Assembly: GCA_029747015.1 (NCBI GenBank)
Contig: JAKOGI010000107.1
Location: 503,606-567,605, forward strand
DNA length: 64,000 bases
Source of the DNA: Carnegiea gigantea
Taxonomy: Eukaryota; Streptophyta; Magnoliopsida; Caryophyllales; Cactaceae
Direction of reading: 5' to 3'
Positions 35,811 through 47,883 of the stretch are shown here, piece after piece (position 1 is the first letter of the stretch; every line of letters begins with the position of its first letter). The notes under the pieces were generated by a model. That model saw only the letters and a list, made by a program, of their open reading frames with translations, was not told the origin of the DNA and ran no database searches. Both the position numbers and the translations under genes were made by a program.

Positions 35811-38800
35811 TCATATTTTTGTTGCTCTCTTTCGCTTTTTTGCTAACTTAGGCACATCAACAACTATGATCTCAGTATCATCTCTTCGCAAATTCACTTC
35901 ATCACTGAAGCCATTGGAGTGACATTCAGGAAACTGAGGAGTGAAGGACTCCATCTCTTGATATATTTCATGAACATCCTCCATATTCGGCTGCAGTTCA
36001 TTCGTGTTGCTGGCATCTTCATCATCAAGGGTATATCATAAGCATCTCTAGATTGCACCTTTGTAGCAACAAGCCAACCTTTGGTTGCAAGATCATTGCA
36101 ATAGAATACTTGTGATGCCTGACTTGCGAGAACAAAGGGATCTTCAGTCTTCAAATACCTCTGGCTATTAACACTCACAACACCGAATTTATCCACTTTT
36201 ATCCCGCGAGCAATATCATGCACATCCCACCACTTACACCGGAATGATGCAATGTAGTTGCTTCCAAGATATTCCAATGTGATAATCTCAGTCAAAACCC
36301 CATAATAATCTATATTATTCGATCCTTCCCCAATGTTACCGACCACAAATACACCACTATTTTGAGTGCAAAGATTCTTCTCTCGATCTTGGGTATGAAA
36401 CATATACCCATTAATAATGTAACCACTAAAGGATGTCACATATTCACTAGGCCCAAGCAATAATGACAACAGCTCCTCTCCTATTGTACAACTTCCTTCT
36501 TTGTACAAATGTATGATCTGTAAAGAATTTTTTTTAAAAAAAATTCACTCCCACTATAACAGATTTTAGCCTATTTAAAGATAATAACATAATGGAAGAG
36601 CACGCTTACCTTATCTTTAAACCATTAGAGGAAATGCTTATCTTGCTCTTCAATGGTCATTTGTAATCCATTTTCAGTCAGCATCTCTGTATGCTCTCTA
36701 GCATATAGTAAAAACAAGTCTATTTATGAAATGTTCATGGAAAACACATTCAAATAGAGCCAAAAAACTTCATATTGTTTTCAAGCATACCTCAAAAATG
36801 GTGCAACTTCTGCACAATTTTTCAGAGTATATAAATGTGCTTTCTTCCTCCCACGAGCATCGAGATTGCACATTTTAGATGCTCCTAAAGGCCTTCCGCC
36901 ATGAGAAAAAATAGATAACTTTTTCTCTTTAGTACCCCCATCATAATTCCTCTCAACTTGATTGAATGTTGTCTCAACTGAATGTAGGTACCTTGAGCAA
37001 AGTGTCATACACTCTTCAGCAATATATCCCTCTGCTATTGAACTTTCAGGTTGAGCCTTGTTTCGAATATAATACTTATATGTATGTAGCTTAGTTTTTC
37101 CAGAATACATCCATCGAAATTGAGCAGGTCCAGTAATTAATGCCTCGTCAGCTAAGTGAACTGGTAAATGCAACATTACATCAAAGCACGATGGAGGAAG
37201 GTACATTTCCAACTTGGAAAGAGTCAAAGGAATTTGCTTCTTAATTTGCTCGACATCTTCCACTTTCAACGATTTCGAGCACAACACTTTGAAAAACATA
37301 GCCAACTCAATAAGTAGTTCAGCAACATCTTTCACCAAAAGGCCATGAATTACAATTGGGAGTAAGTGTTATAAAATGATATGACAGTCATGACTCTTGA
37401 GCTAGAAATTTTACATTCCTTTAAATTCACACAATGAGAAATGTTAGAAGAAAACCCATCAGGAACCTTGAGCTCCTTTAAAAATCTGCAGAAGGCTTCT
37501 TTTTGCTCTCAAGAAAATGAATAAGAAGCTGGTGGAAGCTTAAGTTTGTTGCCAATCTGGACAGGATGCAGCTCCGGCCTAATTTGCATGGCTGGAAAAT
37601 CTAATCGTGACCTAACTGTGTCCTTTGTCTTTCCCTTCATGTTCATCACAGTCCCCAAGATAATATCACACACATTTTCTCAATATGCATGATGTCTAGG
37701 TTATGACGTAACAACAAAGACTTCCAATAAGGCAACTTAAAAAAGATACTCTTTTTGTTCCAATTATCCCCCCTAAGCTTATGAGATATCTTCTGTTTCT
37801 TGTGGGAGGCCCTAGTCAAAGGAACATTTGCAAGATCTTGGACTTGAGGAGGATATCGTTCCTCGATAATGGCTTTGGTGGAGGCTCTTTTTCGGTCTTT
37901 CCAAATATATCTTTCTTTCTTCTCCATGGATGATTGATAGGAAGAAAACGACGGTGGCACACATAAACCTGCTTACAACTATTGCGCAACCTAAATGAAT
38001 GAGTCCCTTTATGACAAGACGGACAAGCTAACTTTCCCTTTGTACTCCAACCTGATAACAATCCATATGCAGGAAAGTCATTAATAGTCCAAATTAAAGC
38101 ACCATGAAGATTGAAATTTTGGTGCTTCGATGCATCATAAGTCTCCACACCAACCTCCCAGAGTTCTTTCAACTCTTCTATCAATGGTTGGAGATAAACA
38201 TCAATAGCATTACTGGGGCCATCTGGTCCAGGAATTAACATAGAAAGTATGAAGTTAGATTGTTTCATACACAACCAAGGAGGTAGATTATATTAAACTA
38301 GCATCACCGGCCAAATGCTATATGGAGAAGATGCATTATTAAAGGTTTGAAAACCATCGCTTATAATGCCTAGCCTAACATTGCAAGGATCTAAAGCAAA
38401 GTGTTCATGGAGTTCATCAAAATGCTTCCATGCTATTGAGTCTAAGGGATGTCTCATGATTCCATCTTTCACCCTTTTATCACTATGCCAAGTCATCTCA
38501 GAAGTTGTCTTCAAGGACATAAATAGACATTGAAGTCTTGGCTTTAGAGGAAAATACCTAAGTACTTTCAATGGAACTCTCTTTCCATTTGCTTTTTTGA
38601 TGATTTCTCCAGTCTTTTTATCAACCTTCCATCTTAGTGCATCACACACCTTACAATTGTCCAACTTCTCATCATTCTTGATAAAAAGCATACAATCATT
38701 CACGCATGCATCAATCTTCTGATAAGATAATCCAAGATCTTTGATCATTTGTTTTGCCTCATAATAAGAATTAGGCAACTGTGATTTTGTTAAAAGCAAC

Positions 38801-39420
38801 TCCTCTTTTAAGAATTTTAGTGACATACTAAAGGATTCATTGCTCCATCTCCCATGGGTTTTTATGTGCAATAACTTCATAACAGTGGATAGTTTTGAGC
38901 ACCTAGAGCCTTCATATATTGGTTCCTCGCCAATTCCCTCAATAACCTAAAAAATTTCTTTGCATCTTCATTTGGCTCTTGCTCACCATGACTTAAAGAC
39001 CTAATCTCTCAATGGCTCCCCTGAAGAAAATACAAGTTTGGAAAACAATCTCTTGTCAACTTTGATATCTCATCTTCACTTTTCGTGCTATCTCCTAAAA
39101 ATTCTTCATCATCCTCAGCTTCTTCCCCCTCAGACTCTATGTCAGATTGAGCCTCACCCACCCTTTCCCCATGATGATACCAGAAGGTGTAACCTTGCAT
39201 AATCCCAAATGCTATAAGATGATCTCATACAGTACTTTCAGTTGCAAAGGAAGAATTGCAACATCGAACGCATGGACGTTTAATTGTATCTCTATCAACC
39301 ATCCTTTTAAAAGCATACTTGATGAACTTCTCAACTCCTACTTCACAGTCATTTGTGAGACGACCATCTCGACTAAACTTCATCCAACCTTTACTAGGTG
39401 CCTTTATCTATTAATCAAAT
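35811..39420 (-). pseudogene. TNP2-like transposase of the CACTA element
   Basis: Domains run in the usual order on the reverse strand. The transposase-associated domain is at about 39420-39150 (PCVRCCNSSF, then GYTFWYHHGE), the transposase core PF02992 at 38880-37650 (KVLRYFPLKPRLQ, PSCHKGTHSFRLRN), DUF4218 at 37338-36781 (YLPPSCFDVMLHLPVHLADEA) and DUF4216 at 36508-35894 (RCKWWDV, DPFVLASQ). The natural C-terminus is lysine/arginine-rich and stops at 35811. Damage includes a TGA at 39225-39227, a stop and frameshift at about 39010-38900, and a frameshift near 35930. It is nearly full length and much better preserved than the TNP2 remnants in the thionin units. Confidence 0.88.
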
Positions 39421-39933
39421 TATAGCACATAAGTAAAACCACAAATCAAATGCCAATGTAGATCGCAACCTATTGTTTCACACACTTAATAATTAGTAAT
39501 AGGGAAAAGAAGCAGAAGCAAAATTGAAAAAGAAAACAAAGAAATGCATGTATAAATAAACAAAAGATTCCCCCGTGCCGCCCCCCCAAAAAAAAACAAA
39601 ACCCAAACTAAGGACCTCCAGCCACAACAACTGCATGCTTATTAGTATTAATTAGAAAATACATAAGCGAAAAAGAAAGGCCAGAATAGCCAACCAAAAC
39701 ACATCAGTAGACAAAGAGCACTATAGTCAGAAACTAATAAAGGTATCGAGAAGATCACTTCTTTACCAGATCCACAGGGCAAGAAGTCCTTTCCAACAAT
39801 GCTCTCTAAAATTGCAAACTTCGGATAAACTCTGCAAAGTGTCCCAAAACAAAAGAAAGAAAAAAAGCAAATTAGATGACTGTGCCTATAAAATAGAACT
39901 TCCACATGAATTACATAAGTTGTTGAGATAAAA

Positions 39934-40272
39934 CTTCAGTCTTGCCCTTGTTCGGCATTTTTAATGTTTTTGATAGCGGATGGATATGCAATGTGTACTT
40001 CAATTTTGTTACTATTCTACATTATATGGTCTATGGTTTGTAAGTGTGAGAAGTCATCATTACTTATCGATTGCAATTTGGTGTTACTAAAGCAATCTCT
40101 TTATGGCACCTTACTAGCATTTATGACTGGAGTTTACATTATCATACACCATAAGTCGTTATGGGCTGCCATCATTATTTTCATTATGTGCTCTCTGGTG
40201 GTAGCCACAGCTAATATAAGTATTTTGCATGTAGTGATTCCAAAATTGAAACCTGCAGATGACAGGGACTGA
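39934..40272 (+). pseudogene. Captured fragment resembling the PGG membrane domain of ankyrin-repeat proteins
   Basis: The open frame encodes four hydrophobic segments. Its start (AFLMFLIADGYAMCTSILLL, from about 39955) fits the F--FL--D--AM--S pattern of the plant PGG domain found C-terminal to ankyrin repeats. The next segments (LLAFMTGVYIII, SLWAAIIIFIMCSLVV) fit the remaining membrane helices of that domain. No ankyrin repeats are nearby. It lies upstream of the TNP2-like gene on the opposite strand. It could instead be a chance hydrophobic frame, but the helix order argues for a captured 3' exon. Confidence 0.45.
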
Positions 40273-41209
40273 CTATCTACAATGGCTATGTTGCGGAAGA
40301 AGCAAGATCTGCTTAAGTTTGAAAATATATGTCCGCTTAAAATTATGCATTGTTAGCAAAATTTATACTCTAATCCATCAATTCATGAAAATTATTTACT
40401 TTTGGTGCTCTATGCCTAAGGCATTCTTCAGGAGAAAACAGAAAGCAATGCCTCTTGGTAATCAAAGTGACATTCCTAAGTACTAAGGGCAAGATTGAAG
40501 TTTTATCTCACTCACCCCTTTCTCTTTCACTTTCTTCAGTTGCTGAGATTCCTAAGGTACTAAGACTTTTTACCCTAACTACAGTTTTATCTTCTGAGCC
40601 CTTAATGTATTGTGTTGGATGATTTCATAAAAAGTTCTGAGTTTTCCGATACAACAACTACCACCAGTGCGAATCTCGCTTTATTAGGACGTGGGGCAGT
40701 TCTCCACTGGAAAAACAAAACCCGAACAAGGATCGGACAAGACTCAAGAGTGAGGATGGAGGACTCGATCAAGCTGCTCTATGCCCCCATATGAAACATA
40801 AATGTCAAGGATTGTTCTAAAATCACTCAAATTAAAATATGACCTTCTTATGTATTATACAAATTTGACCTCATTAGGTTGTGTATAGACCTCCAAATTG
40901 TTTCACTTAGTCACATAAATAAAAAATTAACAACTGATGGCATTATGGGCAAGCTATCTATGGGACACTCATACCATGACTTCAAATAAAGGCAAATAGA
41001 TAGTATCTGTGCGTGACTGAGACCGGACTACAAAGAGCCAGAACAGAATAATCCAACCAAGATAATTTAACAATTTAAGAAGATAATGCAAACAAAAGTT
41101 CATTCAACACTAACAAATCCATACATGGGAGAGAGCATCAGAATAAAACCATGGAATTGGAAGGGTTTTCACAATCTTTCTACCCTAAAACCCATCAATT
41201 CGCATACTT

Positions 41210-41292
41210 GCTACAAAATTACTCAAAATTGGTAGAGTGGCTTCACAATTACTCAAAATTAGTAGACTTGCTTCACAATTACTCAAAATTCT
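41210..41292 (+). repeat. Three 30-bp tandem repeats (minisatellite)
   Basis: CTTCACAATTACTCAAAATT(A/G)GTAGA(G/C)T is repeated about 2.7 times with few changes. A forward frame across it (41151-41357) shows the repeat as a ten-residue HNYSKLV-type motif; there is no evidence that it is translated. Confidence 0.85.
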
Positions 41293-41968
41293 TACCCAGA
41301 ACAGAACATGCAGAGTTACAGCTCACTGATAAGAAGAGAAAGAGAGATAGAGATTGAAAGAGATAAGGCAGTACCAACCTAGCAGTAAGGGCAGAATCTG
41401 ACAATGTAGCCAAAGCCTTTAGCGTCAACAAATAAGAAAACCTTCCTTGTGGGTACCAGCGAAAACCCTAAAATTGCATGTTCATCACCAATTTCAATCT
41501 CCACGAAGTGTCAAAACCAAAGTAATCAAAAACCCTCACCACAGTGGTCGTGTATAGCTCGTTCTTAACTACATATAGCCCTCAATGGTAGCCTATTGCT
41601 GGGGCAGCCATGGCAGAGAAAAAGCAAAACCGAGTTTCAGTCATGGCACAGAGGTTGTGAGACTGAGAGGTTTCGGGCGTGAGAGGTTTCGCGGTAGGCT
41701 TTTGAAGTTTAGAAGCCTAAACGCGTCGTTTAGGCTCATTTCTACCAAAATAAAACTAGGAAATGTCCCGCGCTAGTATTTTCATCCACAGCTCTAGTAA
41801 TTCGCGATGAGTTTGGAACAACAATTACGAGAATATAAGCTGGTCCAAATTAATGTGTACATCTACGACCTGAACAGCGACTCGTCGTTAAAGGTACCAC
41901 TTTTTGCGACCTGATATGCGTACGCTCTTAAGTTTTAGTCGTAATTAAAATGATTTCCTGTAGTGCAA

Positions 41969-43349
41969 GCTCATATCCAAGTTTCGATGAAAATTTAAAA
42001 ATCAATTGGTCAAACAAAGATGAGCAAAGAAACTCTAAGAGGCCGAGCAGCTATGATTCATTAAAAACAAGATGCCATAGTCCACTAGGGATTAGAAAAG
42101 AATGCAAGATGAAAAGAGTAGTGAGAATAAATGGCCAAGACACATTATCATGTATGGATGATCAAAGACTTTGTTATATTACTGTGGTAACTAGCACATG
42201 AAATGACCATTGGTGGTCTATGAATATGTTATCCAATAGTAATAATCGACTTATCATTCAAGTAGAACCAATGAGCTTAATAATTACAAATAGAAAAATG
42301 GGAGATCTTTTCAATAAAGACAATGGAATATAAAACACTTTCGAACAGAAATGATTTAAAGTGTAATGTCAAGAAAGTAGGTATGCAATCAGCTTATCAA
42401 CATGTGCTTCCAGTCTAGCTTGATCAACATCCACACATCATTCACCAATTCTGCATTAGAAGAAGCTGTTGGACCCCACGAGCTTGTAAGACAAAGTAAA
42501 TGTCATACTCCATGGACTTTCCCGGTCCTCTTTCTCTTTAATGATATGGGAACAAAGATTGCTTACCCATGCAACCTTTCTTTGTGATTGTCCTTTTCTT
42601 AGGAGATTTAGCCATCTTTCGTTGTAATGCTTTCTATATGTCACATGAAGACAACATCAAAATAGTCTTTTAAAAGATTATTGCTTGTTTAAAAAATTGT
42701 CATGGAACTATACAACTGCTCTATTTGAATCTTTATCTGTGGGTTTGTGATCTTTACAGTCCTTGTATATCAAAATAAAAAGTTGTCTAAGGTTGGATTC
42801 ACGCAATTTTCTTCTTCTGTACTAAATCATTAAGAGTTTTCAAGAAAAACAAATAAATCATCAGTACAATGATAAAATCTAGATTCAACCAATGGCATTG
42901 ATTTAAAAAAATATATCTTAGCAAAAGTAAATCTAATCTTTCATTTTTTTTTTTCTAAAATTGCACATGGATTGATAAAAGGAATCAAATGGTAATAATA
43001 TACGTCCTCACCTAATATGCAAGCAGAGCTTCTTCTTCCACCACAATGAAGCATGGTCTGATTTTTCAGATTTCCTATCACTAATACCACGTTTATACTG
43101 AAAACAATGTGAAAAATGATGTTAAAATCATCATGTAATTAAAATAAAAGATATCATTACCAAAACAGAAACCTTATTTTTAGCTTGATCCCAACAAGAT
43201 ATGAACTTCCGCCGTTGGTCTTTTTGATCAATTTCCGTCTTTTATGTTTTACTTTTCAAAAATAGCCTTCAGCTCACCTTTAAAATCTTTAACATCTTTT
43301 CCTGTTTGGCTCGCTGCATAGTCTTTACCACGTTTAGGAATGATATATC
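41969..43349. other. Unit 2 spacer with a ~780-bp block absent from units 1 and 3
   Basis: After the CACTA element the unit sequence resumes, but at about 42000-42781 there is extra sequence. Units 1 and 3 pass directly from GAAAATTTAAAAAG to TTGTCTAAGGTTGGATTC (11371-11403, 48938-48970). The block has no clear inverted repeats; its edges are A-rich. It may be an insertion in unit 2 or a deletion shared by units 1 and 3. From 43000 on, TNPA-like remnants continue as in unit 1. Confidence 0.6.
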
Positions 43350-44143
43350 TTTTTTATAAAGAGAAAATGAAAAGATTTATGAATTAGGATGCATGGCAGT
43401 GCTCAATCAAGAGGGGCAAAATTGTGTAGGCTACATGCAAGGGAGTAGAAACACAAGGATGGCAGATATTGTACATTAATCTCAGTTAAACATTTTTCGT
43501 TTGGTACTCAGCTGGGATCAACCTCAAAATGCTTCTTCAAAAAAATTTTATGCAGGTCTTTTGAAATTAGCCGAAAGTGCTTACATCTAGATCTCGTCAG
43601 ACCCTGTGAAAGCGGTGCTTATACTAGAAGTTGTTGTTACAGTTATAGTCAACTAGGACAAGCTTCCAATCAAAGTAGCCTTGCGGTGCTAATCGCATAC
43701 TCCTTCCAACGACACCAATAAAGCTCTCATCTGAACTATATTATTGTCCCATTGGTTGATTTCTCACAATGAGCGTCCTACCAATAAATTTACCTTGATC
43801 TTGATTTCAAACTCTCCCATTAGAATACATCCTCTGCCAACATCATCGACATAATATGATATTCATTAATATCAACAACGAACTGTCACGTATATATTAT
43901 CATAGATTCAAATGATAAGTCACTTTTTAAGATTAAAAGCTGACCTGGATTACTACCATCAGATTTTGAATTTGTGTCAAAATGATCAGCGTTAGCAACA
44001 ATGTCAATGACACTAGCAAGAGTAGGTGTTGGCTGAACAACCAATGTGTGTGAAGACCCAGAATCTCCAATATCAGCATTAGTTTGCTGGTCTGGAGAGT
44101 GATCGACAGCATTTATATCCATGTATTTTCGGTCTCTGAACGT
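43350..44143 (-). pseudogene. Old CACTA second-gene remnant, unit 2 (uninterrupted sites)
   Basis: This is the equivalent of 17297-18090. It shows the empty copia site at about 43341-43350 and the empty virus site at about 44140-44150, which fix both insertion points. The reverse frame 43886-44122 is again open (79 codons). Confidence 0.45.
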
Positions 44144-45975
44144 CTCATCTCTCCAAATGATGTCGTATTCAGGTGTTTACATTTCCTTGCAGGAATCTGT
44201 CAAAAATGTTAGAAGCTGCAATGCATCATGAGATTTTTACAATTATTAATATTATAAATCAACATTAGTGAAAATGAACCAGTAGCCATTCAACAACGAA
44301 GACAACATAAGAGGGTAAAAGATGACAAATCATATGTTAAAAACAGTCCGCATATCTAGCTACAAAACAGTCCCTGAAATAGAGATAATTAAAGTAAATG
44401 CATTATGACGTAACTTTTACATATTAATCAACCTTGAGAATTCTAACCAGCCGGCGTATCTATTCTCATTCTCTCCAACATCCGAATCTTCAGTGTGACA
44501 ATCATTGAGATTACTATGATGGTACTAATCATTAACTTCAACAAATCTTCTCAACATAACTAACGAGTTGAGCTGTTTCATCCAAAACAGTATCATCCGT
44601 ATCTCCATCAATACGCAAGACATGACTAAGCTCCAATCAATAATCCCCCATATCAAAGAAGTCCGTGGGCCTAATTGGTAGAGGAATAAACCGTTCATGG
44701 TGTTCCATCTTGGATAAATAGTATAGCTAGAGACGCAAACACCAACGGCTCATCATGCAAACGATCACCATTATGTATCAGATGAGAAAAATTGATGAGA
44801 GCAAAACCCACACTTATCTCGTTTCGACGCTCTAGCACGTCTGGCATCAACCCAGTCACATGCAAACAAGACAACTATGAATATGCTAGGGCACTTCATC
44901 TGAATGACTACAGTTAGGGCCCTTAGTACATAACATCACTAAGAACAAGTCACCTGTCACTAATACTTGCATAGTTTCATGTTTGTGCAACTAGTATAAC
45001 CCCAAAATTTTGAGTTTTCTTATTCCTTTCATACTCTTCGGTCCAAAATCTACAATCAATATTCACTTCAAAACCTGAAATCACCTAGTTATAGCCAAGG
45101 GGCCCTTCACTAATGATTTGATGTCCGTTGTGATTATCTCATCATCTTTGTTGTTTGTACCATTTACCTATAATAGGCAAAATAAACTATAATCAGTAAT
45201 ATCAAGTGATATTATTTGTATTCAACGGTCATCAAAATTTACAACATTTCTCAACCATTTAAAAAATTGCGCATTATGCAAACGATGTAATTCATGTGTT
45301 GGTAGATGACTTCTCCAATTAACTCTCTTGAGATGCTCAATATGATCTCTATAAGTTATTAAATTAAAGATTAGTATATTTAGCCACAAAAATTCTTCGG
45401 TAATATGATGAAGAAATGAGTTGTTCAGACTTACTCTCTTAAAGACTCAATTTCTTTGGAGTCATAAATAAAAAGCACGACTTGATGTGTTTTACTTCAT
45501 TTTTTCATCCATATTAATCCTTCAATTCTTCCATAAGGTTGCACAATTCGGAAAAAGAAATGACTCCCAACTGTGGTTCGTTGTGGTATTGTCTACATGA
45601 TTCCTAGTAGAATTTAAAGATCCAATCTTTGCATCTTCTAAGTATCAACAGTAGAATACTGCGCATTTCTGCATAAGGTATGCTTCTGCCATGCATTCAA
45701 GTCATGCTTTATTATACATGTCTCCATTTAAAATGAACAAACAACTAATAGAGAAAAACTTTCTTGAAGTTATTTAGGGAATAACGTAATTAGATTTAAT
45801 AATACGAAGCATTGAATTCAATTCACTTATCTCTCCATTGAGTACATCCATCTCTATAGAATTAGGCCACAAAGTTTAGCTCCATTGGCCAAATGAACAA
45901 CTAGATGCACCAAATGGTGAAAGATGTCTGTGGAAAGATCTTTTCTATATTGGAAAGAGTTACAATGATCGCGTC
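44144..45975 (-). pseudogene. Old CACTA TNP2 fragment, unit 3
   Basis: This is the paralogue of 26036-27880 with the same DUF4216-like and DUF4218-like remnants and the same deletion junction into MITE sequence (about 45990). Identity to unit 2 is roughly 90-95 percent by eye up to 45816, then complete. Confidence 0.65.
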
Positions 45976-46988
45976 CTCAAGTAATTCAAGCTCTTGTACA
46001 AAGGTGTTATAACTTATAAATTGTGAAAACCATTCGATTACCCATAATTTTCAATATTAGAACTTTACCATTCATAATTGATTCTATTAATTGAAACATT
46101 GATGACTTTAAATCATTTAATATGTTACTTCTAATTAAAATAAAACACTTAAAAGGTGTCTTGTCGTAAGACATACATCAACATCAAATAGAACGATAGA
46201 GAGACACAAGTCTTATTTGAGCCAACGAGCAAGAGGCAGAGAAAGATTGCAACTTGGCTAGTGATCCACCATAAAATAATTGAAAATGGGGTTAACTACT
46301 CTTTATCCCTTAAAATATGATGCCTAAAATTAAAAATTTAACTCAAATAAAAACTAATCAAATATAAGGGTTGAGAAATCCAAAAATGGGAGAAAAGAGA
46401 GAAAATTTTTTTTTAAAAAAAAACCCCTACATATCTAGCGCTCATGCAAGAATGGGACAAATTAACACTTGGTGAGGAAGAATGAGAGAAAAAGAGGAAG
46501 GGATGAGTTATGCATTCTAATACGCTTGATTTTCCAAAGCTCTAGCTGATGCGGGGGTATTTTCTCCTTTAATTATTTGAAACGTTAAGATGTTGTGGCG
46601 GGGAACAAATTTTGTGAATTGAATTTATATGTGATGTTTCCTTTTATGACTTCAGAAATCACAGACAAAATAGGTAAAACATGAATCTTACTAATTCAAG
46701 AATATTGGGTACAAATATCAAATTAATGAGTTCATGTACCAACCCATTATATAAATCCCACATAACATGACAATCGACATACACGCTTAATTATCTAACA
46801 AACCCACTTGGTAGCAATTCTATACCTTCAAACTTCCTAGAAAGAGGACAAAAGTGAATGGAAAAAATGAGAATGACAGGAGGAGTGATTGTATTTTTGC
46901 TAATGTCAACAGTTATACTCCAATCTACAACAGCCTTTGATTTAGGTTGTTATAAAGACTGCCTTATACCTTGTCTAAGCCATGGAGT
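45817..46988. repeat. Tract identical to 27721-28892
   Basis: These 1172 bases, including the thionin promoter and the first 131 bases of exon 1, match unit 2 with no difference seen by eye. The mismatches at 45816 (versus 27720) and 46989 (versus 28893) bound the tract. Confidence 0.85.
46748..46755 (+). promoter_or_regulatory. TATA box of thionin-like gene 3
   Basis: TATATAAA lies 110 bp before the ATG. Confidence 0.75.
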
Positions 46989-47883
46989 TGAAGGCCTAAT
47001 TGTATGTTTCATAACATGCAAAAAGAAATGCAGTGGTGGCATATTGGGTGCTCCTGATAACTCTAACCAACAATATTGCCTGCTTGGTTGTGCCGCTACT
47101 TCATGCCCCCGCTTGAACAACAATCAAGGAAAGATAATAGGTTCAACTCTTCTTCTACCCTTTTTTAAGTTTGTTAATTGATGCATTTGCATGGATTTAG
47201 ATTACTTTTGATGAATGAAACTTGCTCTTACTTTGGGGCTTCTGATGGACATATGTGGTATTATGTCAAATGCATAACAATAACAGGGGCATAATCTTGA
47301 TAGAACCCTTGAGGTAAGGAATGTCTAGATTATATTGCTTATCTTTAAAATAAATAAATAAATGTACTTCAGAACATGTTCCATATACAATTTGTGTGGT
47401 CAAGGGATTATGTTGGTTTAATTGAGGTTAGATTTTTAAGCGTATTAGTCTATTGACTAGCAAATTTACCATTCAGAGTCAACCTAGGTAAGATGGTTCG
47501 CGAATTTATCACTTGATTTTAAACTATCTTAACTCTGCACTACGCTAGTTTAACAAAGTTTGTAACAATGTTTTCTCTTAATCTGTTTCTTGTTCTTTTT
47601 TCTGGAATTGAAATTAATAGAAGAAATGAATAACGAATCCTATCTACCAAACCAATTGAACCCACTGATAACAATATATACTCTAAATAGTGCATCTACT
47701 GCTATTTTGCTTTTTGTTCACCATGGTTAAAGGGTCAAGTTTAGTTGTCACCATACATCAAGTCAATTTTTTGTCCCCTTTGTTTGGGTATAATAGTGGT
47801 CTATGTGATTCAATTTTGCAGCTAAAGAGGAGGTGGAGCATTGCCTTGATCCTTGTGGCACAGCGTGCAAGAAGTACCATTGA
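46858..47883 (+). CDS. Thionin-like cysteine-rich secreted peptide, copy 3 (two exons, hybrid)
   Basis: Exon 1 is 46858-47140 and exon 2 is 47822-47883, with GT-AG ends and the common phase. It encodes 114 residues, a signal peptide and all 12 cysteines. The start of exon 1 is identical to copy 2 (T7, S23, T25). The 3' part of exon 1, the intron and exon 2 are mostly like copy 1 (K92, H101), with a few copy-2-like bases between 47083 and 47165. R85 is unique. The AATAAA found right after the stop in the other copies is CATAAA here, so 3' end formation may differ. The gene is open and probably functional. Confidence 0.88.

Larger units (their letters stand above)
31173..41965 (-). mobile_element. 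CACTA (En/Spm-type) transposon with captured gene fragments
   Basis: The element is 10,793 bp. It starts CACTACAAAAAAAC and ends TTTCCTGTAGTG, giving CACTACA termini on both ends, and is flanked by a 3-bp target duplication CAA (31170-31172 and 41966-41968). The empty site is visible in unit 1 (AACCAAGCTCATATCC near 11346) and unit 3. Subterminal regions repeat GACGAG / CTCGTC words. It contains both expected genes on the reverse strand, TNP2-like and TNPA-like, plus forward-strand pieces resembling host genes. The transposase has at least one internal stop and frameshifts, so the element is probably not autonomous. Confidence 0.95.
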
